A stretch of DNA of 64,000 bases from Gracilaria gracilis (GCA_030374805.1 JARGSG010000001.1:1302001-1366000); one strand, 5' to 3'; positions 19,159 to 29,371 are shown, counted from the first letter of the stretch. Notes: generated by a model from the letters alone, not told the origin. Numbers and translations: made by a program.

Positions 19159-20175
19159 AGTAGAAACTGAACAATGCCTAAGAATGCCTCTGGTACGAAT
19201 GTCTTTCTCCAGCTGCTGCTTCGAATGGGCTCTTGATTGGTGTTGAACGGTTATGAACTCGAACGCTTGATAGAGATGTGAAGTGTTGGGGCATAGTTAC
19301 GGGCAAGAGCCACCTTGTGAGAGCTGCAGGCTTCTGCGTGCGATGCCAGGCGTGAACCTCATAAGAGTGCAAATAAGGATACAAGGGTAACAGCAGGGCA
19401 ACGAATGCGGTTATCTGCGGTGATCAGAGCCAATAACCTCGAGGACTCGAAAATGAGTTTAAATTTTGACAAATGGAAGAATACAATCCGCAATAATTCG
19501 CTCTTTTTCTGCGACAGAAATAGGAGGATTTTCCTGCTTTTCGGTGAAAAAGCCATGAGAAGCCGTCAATCATTTTAACGGGATTTTAGTGCTCACTCGG
19601 TCCAGTTGTGGTCCTTCAGGCATTGGCGGCAAATAAGGCCAATGGTTCTGGCAGAGAGCGATGGTGAAATGTGGAAATTTTTGGATGCATATACCAAATT
19701 GACTAACCCTTCTTGCTTGTGCATTTCTACATATCGCCCTATTCAAGGGAAGCACAGTGTATTAACTCATCGTTGGCTGACTCCCTATATGCTTCTGACC
19801 GACATGTCTGCCCTCCTTCTTTTTCATTAATTTCAATGAAGCAGATCGTTACAGATCGGACCAGAAATTTTGGCCTCGAAGCAATTCAGATCTGAAATAA
19901 GGCAGCATGAACATGTGACGTTAAAGAATTGTTGTGCTAGACGAGCAGTGTACAGCAGTTGATAGCTGGATTCTGCTGGTTCAATATCGATCCGCTTCAT
20001 CGCATACTAAAGTCGTTCATGCAATCTTCTTCACCAACCCCGTTGTTACGAGTCATCTCATCCTCTATCCATTTCAAAAGTCAGGTTTGACTCTGGCCTC
20101 TTCCTATCTTATCGGCATTCGACATAGAACTTGCTTTTCGAAGAAGCAAATTCGCTGGGTAAGAGCGCGTTCGAA
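19159..20175. other. Intergenic, promoter region of Sec61 alpha
   Basis: About 1 kb between the divergent coiled-coil gene and Sec61 alpha. Only short non-ATG or unrecognisable frames are present. It includes in-frame codons upstream of the Sec61 start, but with no ATG. Confidence 0.5.
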
Positions 20176-21591
20176 ATGTGGCGCGCCATTGTGAAACCTT
20201 TTGTTCCGTTGCTCCCGGAAATTGAGCAGCCTAACAAGCGAATTGCGTTCAAGGAGAAGGTATTATGGACTTCTGTAACGCTCTTCATTTACCTTGTCTG
20301 CTGTCAGATTCCGCTCTATGGTGTGAAGAACACCAAGGCATCCGATCCGTTGTATTTCGTTCGAGCGGTATTGGCTGCCTCTAATCGCGGTACTCTGATG
20401 GAGCTCGGAATCTCTCCGATTATCACGTCTTCCATGATTATGCAATTCCTTGCCGGTACTCGAATCATCCAGGTTGACCAGGGATTGAAGGAGGACCGTG
20501 CTTTGTTTTCCGGGGCCGAGAAGCTCATGGGTCTCATCATATGTCTGGTAGAGGCAAGCATGTATGTGTTCTCAGGAATGTATGGAGATCTCTCTGTTCT
20601 CGGAACTGGTAATGCAATCCTTATCGTCACTCAACTCTTTGTGGCTGGCATGATCGTCCTGCTTCTGGATGAACTTCTTCAAAAGGGCTACGGGCTTGGA
20701 TCCGGAATTTCTCTTTTCATTGCAACGAACATCTGTGAAACCATCGTGTGGTCTTCCCTTTCCCCGACTACCATTAACATTGGTCGGGGCAAGGAGTTCG
20801 AAGGTGCGATCATAGCCTTTTTCCATCTTCTCATAACTCGGGATGACAAGGTGAGGGCGTTCCGAGAGGCACTGTTCCGTCCTGAGCTGCCAAACATCTC
20901 CAATTTACTTGCTACCATTCTCGTGTTTGCGATTGTGATCTACTTCCAAGGCTTCCGAGTGGACCTTCCCGTCAAATCAAGTCAAGTACGAGGTGCGCAG
21001 GGGTCTTACCCGATCAAGCTGTTCTACACGTCAAACATTCCAATTATTCTTCAGACTGCCTTGGTGTCAAATCTGTACTTCGTTTCACAGGTTCTGTACA
21101 GGAGATATCCGACGAACCTCCTAGTGAACGTTATGGGAAGATGGACTACAATTCGGGACTCGTCGCAGATGTACCCGATTGGAGGACTGGCATACTACAT
21201 TTCAAGACCACCTCATCTTAGGGCTGTATTCGAGGACCCGCTTCGTGCAATTGTGTACCTGGCATTCATTCTGTCCGCGTGTGGATTGTTCAGCAAGTAC
21301 TGGATTGAGGTATCCGGCTCATCTGCGCGCGATGTAGCCCGTCAGCTAAAGGAGCAAAAGATGACGCTGAAGGGGCATCGCGAAACGTCGCTGGTGAAGG
21401 AGCTGAACCGGTACATTCCGACAGCGGCTGCTTTCGGTGGCATCTGCATCGGACTTCTAACTATAATGGCTGATTTCCTAGGAGCAATTGGGTCTGGTAC
21501 TGGAATTCTTATGGCTGTGACGATCATCTACCAGTACTTTGAGATCTTCGCCAAGGAATCAGGAACTGACTCTGGACTTATGTTCTTCTGA
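20176..21591 (+). CDS. SEC61A: Protein translocon subunit Sec61 alpha
   Basis: This 471-aa protein forms the channel that passes nascent proteins into or across the ER membrane, with Sec61 beta and gamma. It shows [34 protein letters not shown], the plug-region segment [19 protein letters not shown], ten transmembrane helices, and the cytosolic loops GFRVDLP and [12 protein letters not shown] that bind ribosomes. The first ATG in frame (20176) gives an N-terminus three residues shorter than the human protein. The codons upstream to 20131 have no ATG and no match. Single exon. Confidence 0.96.
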   Translation: MWRAIVKPFVPLLPEIEQPNKRIAFKEKVLWTSVTLFIYLVCCQIPLYGVKNTKASDPLYFVRAVLAASNRGTLMELGISPIITSSMIMQFLAGTRIIQVDQGLKEDRALFSGAEKLMGLIICLVEASMYVFSGMYGDLSVLGTGNAILIVTQLFVAGMIVLLLDELLQKGYGLGSGISLFIATNICETIVWSSLSPTTINIGRGKEFEGAIIAFFHLLITRDDKVRAFREALFRPELPNISNLLATILVFAIVIYFQGFRVDLPVKSSQVRGAQGSYPIKLFYTSNIPIILQTALVSNLYFVSQVLYRRYPTNLLVNVMGRWTTIRDSSQMYPIGGLAYYISRPPHLRAVFEDPLRAIVYLAFILSACGLFSKYWIEVSGSSARDVARQLKEQKMTLKGHRETSLVKELNRYIPTAAAFGGICIGLLTIMADFLGAIGSGTGILMAVTIIYQYFEIFAKESGTDSGLMFF

Positions 21592-22634
21592 TTTTGAAAG
21601 AACATTTGAACATAGTGCGAATGTGATTGATGTTGGGAGCAGCAAGGACCTGCTAAACGGGAGTGAGTGGTAGCGCACCAATCTGCTGGATAAGCGGCCC
21701 ATGATGACGAATGTGCAACATTTCTAGCAGGGGCGCAGACGACTTAATTGGCCACTGGCGCAAAGCAAGGCGTGCGTCGGAAAGGAAAAAAAGTGGATAT
21801 CGACTGTTGTGAGAACGGGTGTGAGGTTGTGGTTCGGCTAGTGGTAGAGTTGATCAAATGTATCTAACAGCTTGAAAGAGTGTGAACAGCGCAATTTCGC
21901 AAGCACAGACTCGCTGCTTCATGTTTGGGCTATCAGAGGCCACGAAGCTGTTCGATGTCGGTGCGGCGATAGAAAGTAAAAGCGTTGAAACTGTGAGATT
22001 GGGCGTCTGCGAGCAGGCGTGCACGCAATTTGGTTATGCCACACAGACTGCGGTGCACTCACTGACCGGCCAAGGCGGCGAGAAGTGCGCATGGGTTGTT
22101 GGCCAACATGATTGACGAAGAGAGCACACTACAATCTATCTACCACTAATTGCGAGCACGCAGCGCGTCGGTGGCGCTAATAATGACGTAAGCGCAGGTT
22201 TTTGCCAGCACAATGTTTGCCAACACCAGCAGGGGACTCGGCGAGCGCGCCGACCCTTCAGCGTTGGCAGGAGGCAGCGAATGGGACACGTGTGCCAGCT
22301 CGCTCTCGGCTCGGCCGTAAATTGTGCAGTTGCAGCCCGTTGGGCACAAGCGCTCGACACCTCAAAAGTTTTGAGTCAAAACCGAAGCCGGCGCGCCAAC
22401 GCACGTCGCAGCGTGCGCGAGTACGGGCACGTAGCAGGTGGCCAGCGCCCTACAGCGTGCGCAGCCGTCGCCCGCACGCTCCTTTGCCCCTCCTCTTCCG
22501 CTTCCGCCCTTCCCCTCGCGCCCGAGCGGTCGCTCCACCCGTCTTCCTTCGTGCCGCACGCTTCACGCCGTCGCCCAAAGCGCTCGGCTCCCCCCCTCCC
22601 CCTCCCCCCCCCCCCCCCCCCCCCCCACCCCATC
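21592..22634. other. Intergenic and pyrimidine-rich leader of the RING gene
   Basis: About 1 kb that becomes strongly GC- and pyrimidine-rich toward the right end. A run of 23 C (22604-22626) ends 8 bp before the RING gene ATG. No gene is seen. Confidence 0.5.
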
Positions 22635-23660
22635 ATGGCTGACACACCCCCCAACAGCGCAGCTGCACCTGCCGTCACCGCCGCTGAACAGCCCAATTCT
22701 TCTAACCTCCGTCGCCGCCCCACTGCCGTCGTAACATCCGTCGCCTCCGCCACTGCCGCTACTACTAATCCACCCGCTGCCCCCGCGCACGATGCCGCCG
22801 CGCCGCGCGCGCAGCACTCCACTGCACATCCGCCTGCTCACCCCCCAACCACCTCGCTCAACCACACCAACAACAATAACTTCCGCGCGCAGGCGGTGGC
22901 CGGCGCCATGAGTTTGGGGCTCCTTACCGCCGCAGTGGGCGGTACGTATCTGCTATCCGAAAACGACACCGTGCTCCCCATAGCGCTTGCGGCCTGCGTC
23001 GCCACCGTTTCCTCGCTCATTATTCGACTTGCATTTCCGACTATAGGCGCCAATGCACAACATCCGCGCGCAAGAGTGCGTCACTTTCGTACGCACAGGC
23101 ACTTTACTGGTGAGCGTGCCGCGTATGTGCGCACAAGTCAGCGTCTAGCTCTCATGGACCGCGACTTCACCGACGCAGACTACGAATTGCTCCTCGACCT
23201 AGACAACAACAGTCAAAGGTTTCGCCAGTTTTTGGAGGGCGCCAGTGAGGAGACCGTCACTCGCCTCCCCACTTTTGTTTATCAAGACCCCGAAAAAGTC
23301 CGTCAAGAAAACGAAACCGAGTTGCAACTCGCCTCCGAACAAATCTCTCACGAAGAGAAACCAACACCTGAAACCGAAGCGCGAAAGAAACTCTCTGTCA
23401 TTTCGCCAGACATCCAGAAAGAGGAAGCACAATTACAAAAATTGGTCGCTCAGGACTCTGAACTCGCTGATGACACCGCGAGTCATTGTATAATATGTCT
23501 GGAAGATTTTGAGCACGGAATGAAGATTCGCATCCTTCCATGCTTCCATCGTTTCATGGCGGAATGCATTGATCCATGGTTGAAGCAACAGGCCAAATGT
23601 CCAGTGTGTAAGAACAGCATTCGACAGGATATGCACACCTTACCACCTGGTTGTACCTAA
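22635..23660 (+). CDS. Membrane RING-H2-type E3 ubiquitin ligase
   Basis: The protein is 341 aa from the first ATG after the C-run. The N-terminus is alanine/proline-rich. Two hydrophobic helices (about residues 85-108 and 112-135) should anchor it in a membrane. A RING finger lies at about 285-330: CIICLEDF, ILPCFHRF, ECIDPWL, CPVC. RING-H2 ligases transfer ubiquitin from an E2 enzyme to substrates. The spacing is that of RING-H2, but the fifth zinc ligand, normally His in CxHxFHxxC, is Met here (CFHRFMAEC). This may weaken the second zinc site or be tolerated. Substrate unknown. Confidence 0.85.
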   Translation: MADTPPNSAAAPAVTAAEQPNSSNLRRRPTAVVTSVASATAATTNPPAAPAHDAAAPRAQHSTAHPPAHPPTTSLNHTNNNNFRAQAVAGAMSLGLLTAAVGGTYLLSENDTVLPIALAACVATVSSLIIRLAFPTIGANAQHPRARVRHFRTHRHFTGERAAYVRTSQRLALMDRDFTDADYELLLDLDNNSQRFRQFLEGASEETVTRLPTFVYQDPEKVRQENETELQLASEQISHEEKPTPETEARKKLSVISPDIQKEEAQLQKLVAQDSELADDTASHCIICLEDFEHGMKIRILPCFHRFMAECIDPWLKQQAKCPVCKNSIRQDMHTLPPGCT

Positions 23661-24074
23661 ACATTCTCCCCCATCTCTCGTATCCTGCGCAGTCCGTGCC
23701 ACATACCTATATTGAACGGGCACTTTTGTACTATGCAACCATCTCACACGCAACCGACTTCAGCACGCTCATGATAGCGTTGCACGCGTTGGACCCGACA
23801 AAGAAACCTGTATGACTCGCTTACGACTACCTTAAATTTTGACTTTCGCAATATCGGTGCAAGGGACGTTGCTAGCATGTGCGCAAGAGAAACACGTCAA
23901 AGGGATGGTTTTAGTATTTGGGACTGTTTACTAAGATTCGTATTGTGTACAAAGATATATATATCATTTCAAAGTAGTTTCTCAAAGTAAGTTTTCCTCG
24001 CATAGTCCCCGAAATTGAAGACCACTGGTTAGCAAACTGGCTCAGTTTCTGGTTATTGCTTCACTATTCAGCAA
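23661..24074. other. Short intergenic stretch between convergent genes
   Basis: It holds the 3' ends of the RING gene and of the MYB gene. AT-rich, with a TATATATAT run near 23957. No gene is seen. Confidence 0.5.
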
Positions 24075-25712
24075 TCACTGTTGATGTTCTTGACGTTGTT
24101 GAGTCTGAAGTCGTTGACTACACGTCTCGCGTATTTGTCGCTGAAATACAGCACTCTCTACATTCACTTCTAAGTTTTTGACGAGCAGCTTGATTATCTC
24201 CCAGTCGAGCCGACTGAGGTCTGAGTGTTCAACAACATGCGGAATGTCCAGCACTTCAGACGGATCGATAACAGTTGCAAAGAACCCGTAGATACGCATA
24301 AAATCAGGACTCATCGCAATACTCTCTCCGGCACTGCTGAAATCCCCATCGTTTTCCATATTTGTTCCGTTTATATTTGTCGACCTAGTCGTCATGGCAT
24401 GTCCAACTAAAGCTGATCCGCCAGGTTCAGGGTCGATATTCATGCGGTCTGCGGGTCTCTTGCTTCTACCGGAAGGGGGCCGTCCACCACTGGAGGGTAT
24501 TCGCTCGGCCTTTACATGAGTGCCGTCCGGTGTGATAATGACCTTTTTCGGTGTGTCCAAGCTCATCGGCGAGTTATGACTTATCACAGATTCTCGTTTA
24601 ACAAGATTCGGAGTATTTCTCGCAGTCCCTTGTGTGCGGGATGCGCTTTGCACAGGAGCAGACGTCGCACCAGCGACTGGGACTGCTTTCCCTGCCGCAT
24701 TTTGGTGTTGCATCATCTGGAGAAACGGCTGTTGACTATCAAACGCTTGAGCCAAAGGCAACGCAGTTTGAAAATTCATCTGCGTGCTCGTCATTGCGCC
24801 ATTCGGTTGTTGCTGGTGGTGCTGCTGTCGCTGCTGCACAGCTACGAGATCGCTTGGGTCATTGAGACGCGGAGAGATGGCTTTTGCGGTGCGTCCTGTT
24901 TGCGCAGTTGTAGCCTGTTGCGGGGGACGCATGGAGGCCAACGGGTGACGAAAGTTCATGTATTGGGCTTGCAGACTCATCGCGTGCAGAGTGTACAAAT
25001 GTGGCGCGACGGGAACAGGAGACATTTGGGTACCCGACATAGCTGCAAATGCCATCGGATGTGGCGGTTGAGTTGGCATGGAAGCGGAAAGCGGTACAGG
25101 AAGCTGTTGCGGTCGAGATAGACCTGTCTGCTGTGACGCAGAAGCAGGGATGGAGGCATTAGCAGCATTCTGCCTGCGCTTGGGTCTGGGTGGGGGTATA
25201 TGCTCGCCAGTGTTGTTCTTCTGGACCTTGAGAAAGTACTTCTGGGCATGAGACCGAATCTGAATAACGTTCTTGGTGCGCACATGGCCTTCAATCTGTT
25301 TCCAAGAGCGGCCGTACTTCTTTAATGCATCGAGGAAAAGATTGTGCTCCTCTGGAGTCCAAATCTCTCTGGTCTTTGTGATGACGTACTTCTTTCGGGG
25401 CTTTTTCGCGGGCGGGCCGGTTGCCCCGGACTGTTTCTTGTCTTGATCCTGAGAGGAGGAGGCGCTGTTTTTGCCGCCTCGTTTGGCCGGCGTTGTCGGC
25501 GCCGACTCGGATTTCGTTCTTGGGGGCGCGGGGGGCGACTGGGATGGGGACGGCGACGGCGCGGGGTTCATTGGGCCTACAGTTGCGGTGCGCTTGGCAG
25601 CGGGCGGTGTAGAGGGATTGTCCGACGACTTGGCGATCGCATCTGGGGCCGAGACTTTTGGTTGTGTGGATTGAATGGCACGAGGTTGACTGGCACGGCT
25701 GGGGTCGGACAT
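24075..25712 (-). CDS. SHAQKYF-type single-MYB factor, REVEILLE/LCL group
   Basis: The protein is 545 aa from ATG 25712. One MYB repeat lies at about 115-165 ([20 protein letters not shown] ... [20 protein letters not shown]), carrying the SHAQKYF signature of the CCA1/LHY/REVEILLE clade, followed by a PPPRPKRR nuclear-type basic stretch. The middle is glutamine/proline-rich. The C-terminal block [16 protein letters not shown]...[17 protein letters not shown] matches the LCL domain found in Arabidopsis RVE4/6/8, which activate evening-element genes in the circadian clock. Such a role here is inferred. Potential CCA1/evening-element sites lie in its own upstream region (26103-26198). Confidence 0.88.
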   Translation of the reverse strand: MSDPSRASQPRAIQSTQPKVSAPDAIAKSSDNPSTPPAAKRTATVGPMNPAPSPSPSQSPPAPPRTKSESAPTTPAKRGGKNSASSSQDQDKKQSGATGPPAKKPRKKYVITKTREIWTPEEHNLFLDALKKYGRSWKQIEGHVRTKNVIQIRSHAQKYFLKVQKNNTGEHIPPPRPKRRQNAANASIPASASQQTGLSRPQQLPVPLSASMPTQPPHPMAFAAMSGTQMSPVPVAPHLYTLHAMSLQAQYMNFRHPLASMRPPQQATTAQTGRTAKAISPRLNDPSDLVAVQQRQQHHQQQPNGAMTSTQMNFQTALPLAQAFDSQQPFLQMMQHQNAAGKAVPVAGATSAPVQSASRTQGTARNTPNLVKRESVISHNSPMSLDTPKKVIITPDGTHVKAERIPSSGGRPPSGRSKRPADRMNIDPEPGGSALVGHAMTTRSTNINGTNMENDGDFSSAGESIAMSPDFMRIYGFFATVIDPSEVLDIPHVVEHSDLSRLDWEIIKLLVKNLEVNVESAVFQRQIRETCSQRLQTQQRQEHQQ

Positions 25713-26445
25713 GGGAGCCTGAGGCAGACGTGGGGCAGTGTGACGTCCAAGTGAGGGGACCAAGGGATTGAGGGGCGCTTACGGAATCGTGGCGGGAGCG
25801 ACGAAGAACGGAAGTTGGGAGGCAGTAAGAAATACACTGAGGAGGCAGCACTGAAGCAAAGCGCGGCAACACGCGTGGCGGATTTGTGCAGCCAACGGCG
25901 ACGCAGGACGGACGGAGCGGCGGAGCGGCGTGCGGACGCGGCGGCGAGCTGAGGCGAGCTGAGGCGCGTGGCGGGAGGAACGTCGGTGGTGCGCCAACGA
26001 GTGGATGAAAGGAGCGGCGGATCGGCCATATGAAGAGCGCCCGCGAGACGCACACGGCGCGTAACCCCTGAATGGACCACAGCGTGCGGTCAATATCTGC
26101 GCAGATTTTTGTTATTCGTGCCGTCTTGACAAGATATTTAGCTGGAGGCTGTCACCACGCTGACACTTGGCCCAATAGAAATGCTGTATAAAATATCTGT
26201 GAGAGTTTTCCCGCGCCTTCCTGGCGCGCCAATCGCTGCCCGTCTCCACTGCAGCCTCGGTTGGGCCATCGTTAAGGCCCTCAACCGATGAGCCTCACGC
26301 ATACGCCTCGTGCGCACGTGTGGTACGTGGCGTCGACGCGACGCCGAGAGCACGACCCATCCGCCTTCTCTGTTCCATGTTCCTCTTCCCCCTCTGAAAT
26401 CACGACGGGGATCCAGACGAGCACAATTTCGCTCTCGCTCTCCGC
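25713..26445. promoter_or_regulatory. Divergent promoter, LCL MYB and DUF4602 genes
   Basis: A 733-bp intergenic stretch, GC-rich on the MYB side. It contains AGATTTTT at 26103-26110 (reverse of the CCA1-binding site AAAAATCT), AGATATTT at 26132-26139 (short evening-element core) and AAAATATCT at 26190-26198 (full evening element). A TATA-like TATAAAATA (26187-26195) overlaps the last. TTTCCCGC at 26207-26214 fits an E2F site. Confidence 0.55.
26103..26198. promoter_or_regulatory. Cluster of CCA1-binding and evening-element-like sites
   Basis: Three sites of the kind bound by SHAQKYF MYB proteins in plants fall within 96 bp upstream of a gene that itself encodes such a protein. The sequences are exact for the CCA1-binding site and the nine-base evening element, and match eight bases for the middle one. 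Autoregulation is the simplest reading, but it is inference from plant motifs. Confidence 0.5.
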
Positions 26446-27162
26446 ATGTCTCCCCCAACATCCTCCACACCCGACGAGGGGCACCCACAACAAACCGCAG
26501 AAGAAGATACCCAACTGCAGCAAATCGAGAGCCTGCTCGTCGAACGCCTCATGAACCCCTTCCCTTCTTCCCGCCCTGAACCGCCGCTTGAGCCGGCACA
26601 ACCCATCACCGCTCAGCACCTTCCGAAACGGAAGCGCCATCGGGAAAGAAAGAAGCGACCTCGTTCCGACGATCGCATCAAGTCCTTTCGCGAAACCGTT
26701 GCTCGAAAGGCAAGGGCCGCTGAGCAAGCCGCTTTAGCCATTGCTACAGTTCGCCCATTGGTGAAGTCATCTCCACCTCCATCCACCAAACCACAGTCCC
26801 AAACGTCTACCACTTCCGTCCCTATCATCAAAGTCAAACAATTACCATCCGCGCCACCGTCAAAACGCAGCAAATCTACATCCACACAAAACGCCTCCGA
26901 GCAACCTGTCGTAGACGCCGCCAATTTCGTCGACGCTCACAGATCCGAGATTGGAGATTTCGGCTCTCAAGCCCTTCATCGTAGAGATCGGAAAAAATAT
27001 CAGATGGCTAAGCTCATCAAGCTTGGGTGTCGACCGCCGAAGAACCAGAAAATGCCCATCGGGCTCTTACAAAAGCGACGTAATCGCGAGAAACTTAACG
27101 CCCAGAAGCGAAAACAGCGCGATCTCGCAACTGGTATGCTTTTGCGTACGAAGCGAAGATGA
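26446..27162 (+). CDS. DUF4602 (C1orf131-like) nucleolar protein
   Basis: The protein is 238 aa from ATG 26446. The N-terminal two thirds is low-complexity, serine/proline-rich with basic nuclear-localisation stretches (KRKRHRERKKRPR). The C-terminus, about 165-238, carries VDAHRSEIGDFGSQALHRRD, LIKLGCRPPKNQ and a strongly basic helix. This resembles the DUF4602 domain of human C1orf131, a component of the small-subunit processome. A ribosome-biogenesis role is therefore likely but not proven. It shares its promoter region with the LCL MYB gene. Confidence 0.7.
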   Translation: MSPPTSSTPDEGHPQQTAEEDTQLQQIESLLVERLMNPFPSSRPEPPLEPAQPITAQHLPKRKRHRERKKRPRSDDRIKSFRETVARKARAAEQAALAIATVRPLVKSSPPPSTKPQSQTSTTSVPIIKVKQLPSAPPSKRSKSTSTQNASEQPVVDAANFVDAHRSEIGDFGSQALHRRDRKKYQMAKLIKLGCRPPKNQKMPIGLLQKRRNREKLNAQKRKQRDLATGMLLRTKRR

Positions 27163-27242
27163 ATCGTGATTCTCTTCGATGCATTTGTGGGCTTCACCCC
27201 CAACTTTCTGCCGTTTAATGTCATGTAGACGAGCTTGGCATT

Positions 27243-28031
27243 TTAGGACATGCCCTTAACGGCTAGTATTCGTTCTATGTACTTGCCGGTGATGTCAACC
27301 TCAATGTTGACTTTGCTACCCACCTGCTTCAGCGCCGTTACCACGTGCGCTTGAGTAAAAGGAATCATCATGAAAGTGAACGAACTTTGCTCATCTATCA
27401 CATCGCAAACGGTCAAACTCGTTCCGTCCACTGCCACATATCCCTTTTCGACCACATACTTCATATACTCCGCTCCGATTTTTATCGTATACCAAATGGC
27501 ATCTTTCTCTCTCTTAATGTCTGCAATCGTGCCTGTGCAATCTACATGCCCTTGTACTACATGTCCGCCAAACCGCCCTTCTGCGGACAAACTTCTTTCC
27601 AGGTTTACTTTGTTGCCAGGTTCGAGCTCTCCTAGATTTGTTCTCCGCAATGTCTCTGGTGCTAGCCCGAAACTAAAACACTGCCCCTGGAGCTGAGTCA
27701 CTGTGAGACATGTTCCATTCACGGATATACTGTCCCCTAGTTTGACACCGTCCAATGTCTTGTCTGCCTCAATGCTCATATTCACTCCCCCTTCTTCCGC
27801 TTCAATGTTTTCAATTGATTGCACCGTACCCATTTCCTCCACAATCCCAGTGAACACCATCTTAGTGTCGCTCCGAGATATTCTTCTGTACCTGGGAATA
27901 TTTGTGCCAAAGAGCGGTTTTGCCGGGACGAACGCATTGATCTTCGTGCCGCAAATAGCAGTCCGCTGCGCTTTTTGAACGCGGGGACGAAATCCTCCGG
28001 AGACAAACGCTGTGTCAGTGATTTTCCACAT
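27243..28031 (-). CDS. Riboflavin synthase, plastid-targeted
   Basis: The protein is 262 aa. Residues about 1-57 are a basic, serine/threonine-rich plastid transit peptide, then the mature part starts at MVFTGIVEEMGTV. Two lumazine-binding repeats follow (about 58-150 and 155-245), with GDSISVNGTCLTV, GRFGGHVVQGHVDCTG and GYVAVDGTSLTV. The enzyme dismutates two 6,7-dimethyl-8-ribityllumazine molecules into riboflavin, the last step of the pathway. The ATG at 28031 overlaps by one base the stop of a 60-codon upstream frame (TGATG), which may influence its translation. Confidence 0.95.
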   Translation of the reverse strand: MWKITDTAFVSGGFRPRVQKAQRTAICGTKINAFVPAKPLFGTNIPRYRRISRSDTKMVFTGIVEEMGTVQSIENIEAEEGGVNMSIEADKTLDGVKLGDSISVNGTCLTVTQLQGQCFSFGLAPETLRRTNLGELEPGNKVNLERSLSAEGRFGGHVVQGHVDCTGTIADIKREKDAIWYTIKIGAEYMKYVVEKGYVAVDGTSLTVCDVIDEQSSFTFMMIPFTQAHVVTALKQVGSKVNIEVDITGKYIERILAVKGMS

Positions 28032-28213
28032 CAGAGATTCAAGCCGAGCATGTGCACCGGCAATATATAATCCGACTCTCGAACTTTTCCAGTTTCGCTG
28101 GCGTAGAACTCGATTGCAGAAAACTTGTCAGAAGTGCCCCAACTAAGGAGATGAAAATTACCTTGGGTATCCTCGAGTAAGAAGGTTTCGTGAACGAGCC
28201 GTACTCTGGTCAT
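28031..28213 (-). other. Upstream open reading frame before riboflavin synthase
   Basis: An ATG at 28213 opens 60 codons (MTRVRLVHETFLLEDTQGNF and on) ending with TGA whose last base is the A of the riboflavin synthase ATG (TGATG). The peptide resembles no family I know. The exact overlap would suit termination-reinitiation, or the frame may be chance. It could instead be an unrelated small protein. Confidence 0.35.
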
Positions 28214-28319
28214 TGATCGCACTTTCTTCAAGCTTTATAGTTCAAAAACTGGGTGGCTGTTAGACTGAGGTCACTTCGGGATCCGAGACATCATCCAAGA
28301 TCAAATTGATTCCAGATCA

Positions 28320-29129
28320 TCAAATTTCCCTTATTTCTTCACGTTCCCAAACCGTTTGCTCCATACGTTTCCACACAATCAACGAAGTCTTCGGCACTAT
28401 ATATTGTACCAATCGCTTTCGACTTTCTGTCGGTATGGTGCCATCAAGCATTTCTGCGACTGCCGCTACAAGAAACTGCATCGGTTTCGTGCATTTCGCA
28501 ACCTCGAGAACCTCGTCGAAATCCAGTTTGGTGTATCGCGCCCAGCTTTCCAGATAAGCATTTTCAGAGCGGAACAAGGGATGATCCTCAACACCTAGTA
28601 GATCAAGAAAGGTATGCCCGACGAAAGCTGTCTCCCAGTCGAAAAAAAGGTACGGGCTACCTCGACCAAACGGTTGAGCAATGTTCGTTTCATTCAGATC
28701 CCCGTGTACAATTGTGAAAGGAATATCTCTCTTTTCCCAAAGCGAAAGGGTTCGATCTACATGATGATGGCATGATCGCAATCTAGACTGGAGTGGAGAC
28801 AAACCACACTCTTGAACAACATACGTTTCAAGTTTTTCAAGCCCAGAACGAATCCACGTGCCATCGTACATAGGAATATTTGCGTCTCTAAGTTTTGCGA
28901 TGCAGGAAGTGCAATTCTGCTGAATAGACGCCCACTGCGTTAGGGCTTCTGACGCAATCGCGTGTTGGTCTTCATAAACAGCGACGGTTTCCTTGCAGTG
29001 CGGAACAAAGCAGAGGTTGTTCATTGAAAGCCCAAAATCGAAAGAGAAGAATGAATTCAGTTCCAAACTTGAGTGGAATACGAACCTCCTTGTGTGCGGG
29101 ACGATGGGCAGAATACAATTCATCTTCAT
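28320..29129 (-). CDS. APH/choline-kinase-fold phosphotransferase
   Basis: This 269-aa frame runs from ATG 29129. The catalytic loop reads IVHGDLNETNI and the metal-binding DxD-type segment reads LFFDWETAF, as in aminoglycoside-phosphotransferase-fold small-molecule kinases. The substrate cannot be told. The same frame is open further upstream to 29252 without ATG and reads LSCKLYRIPTSRGPVFVKFL, which looks like the N-lobe beta strands with the ATP-binding lysine. The true start is therefore probably in an upstream exon that I could not identify, or the 5' end has been disrupted. A hairpin repeat lies just upstream (29298-29371). Confidence 0.7.
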   Translation of the reverse strand: MKMNCILPIVPHTRRFVFHSSLELNSFFSFDFGLSMNNLCFVPHCKETVAVYEDQHAIASEALTQWASIQQNCTSCIAKLRDANIPMYDGTWIRSGLEKLETYVVQECGLSPLQSRLRSCHHHVDRTLSLWEKRDIPFTIVHGDLNETNIAQPFGRGSPYLFFDWETAFVGHTFLDLLGVEDHPLFRSENAYLESWARYTKLDFDEVLEVAKCTKPMQFLVAAVAEMLDGTIPTESRKRLVQYIVPKTSLIVWKRMEQTVWEREEIREI

Positions 29130-29288
29130 AATCTCCTTGTTAGTCCTTGACAGGAATTTTACAAAAACAGGACCTCTAGATGTAGGAATTCTGTATAGCT
29201 TGCAGCTCAGTCTGCGGATCGCTGTGACGAATATGAACGCCGATCGAACTGTTCAGTCGTTCCGAGATTTCGTAAACCTTTTCGGCAA

Positions 29289-29371
29289 CCTGAAAGTTTC
29301 AGGGCGCTGAGACCCGTGTTTCAGGCTGAGACCCGTGTTTCAGGCTGAAACACGGGTCTCAGCGCCCTGAA
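29289..29371. repeat. Hairpin-forming inverted repeat with tandem duplication
   Basis: Arms of 27 bp (29298-29324 and 29345-29371) are perfect reverse complements around a 20-bp spacer. The left arm includes GGGCGCTGAGACCCGTG. A 19-bp unit, GCTGAGACCCGTGTTTCAG, is also repeated in tandem (29306-29324 and 29325-29343). A further perfect odd palindrome, CCTGAAAGTTTCAGG, occupies 29289-29303. The structure lies 170 bp upstream of the kinase ATG. Origin and role are unknown. Confidence 0.9.

Noticed and set aside
20131-20175. Longer N-terminus for Sec61 alpha
   Set aside because: It would begin at TTG; the first ATG is 20176 and matches the family start.
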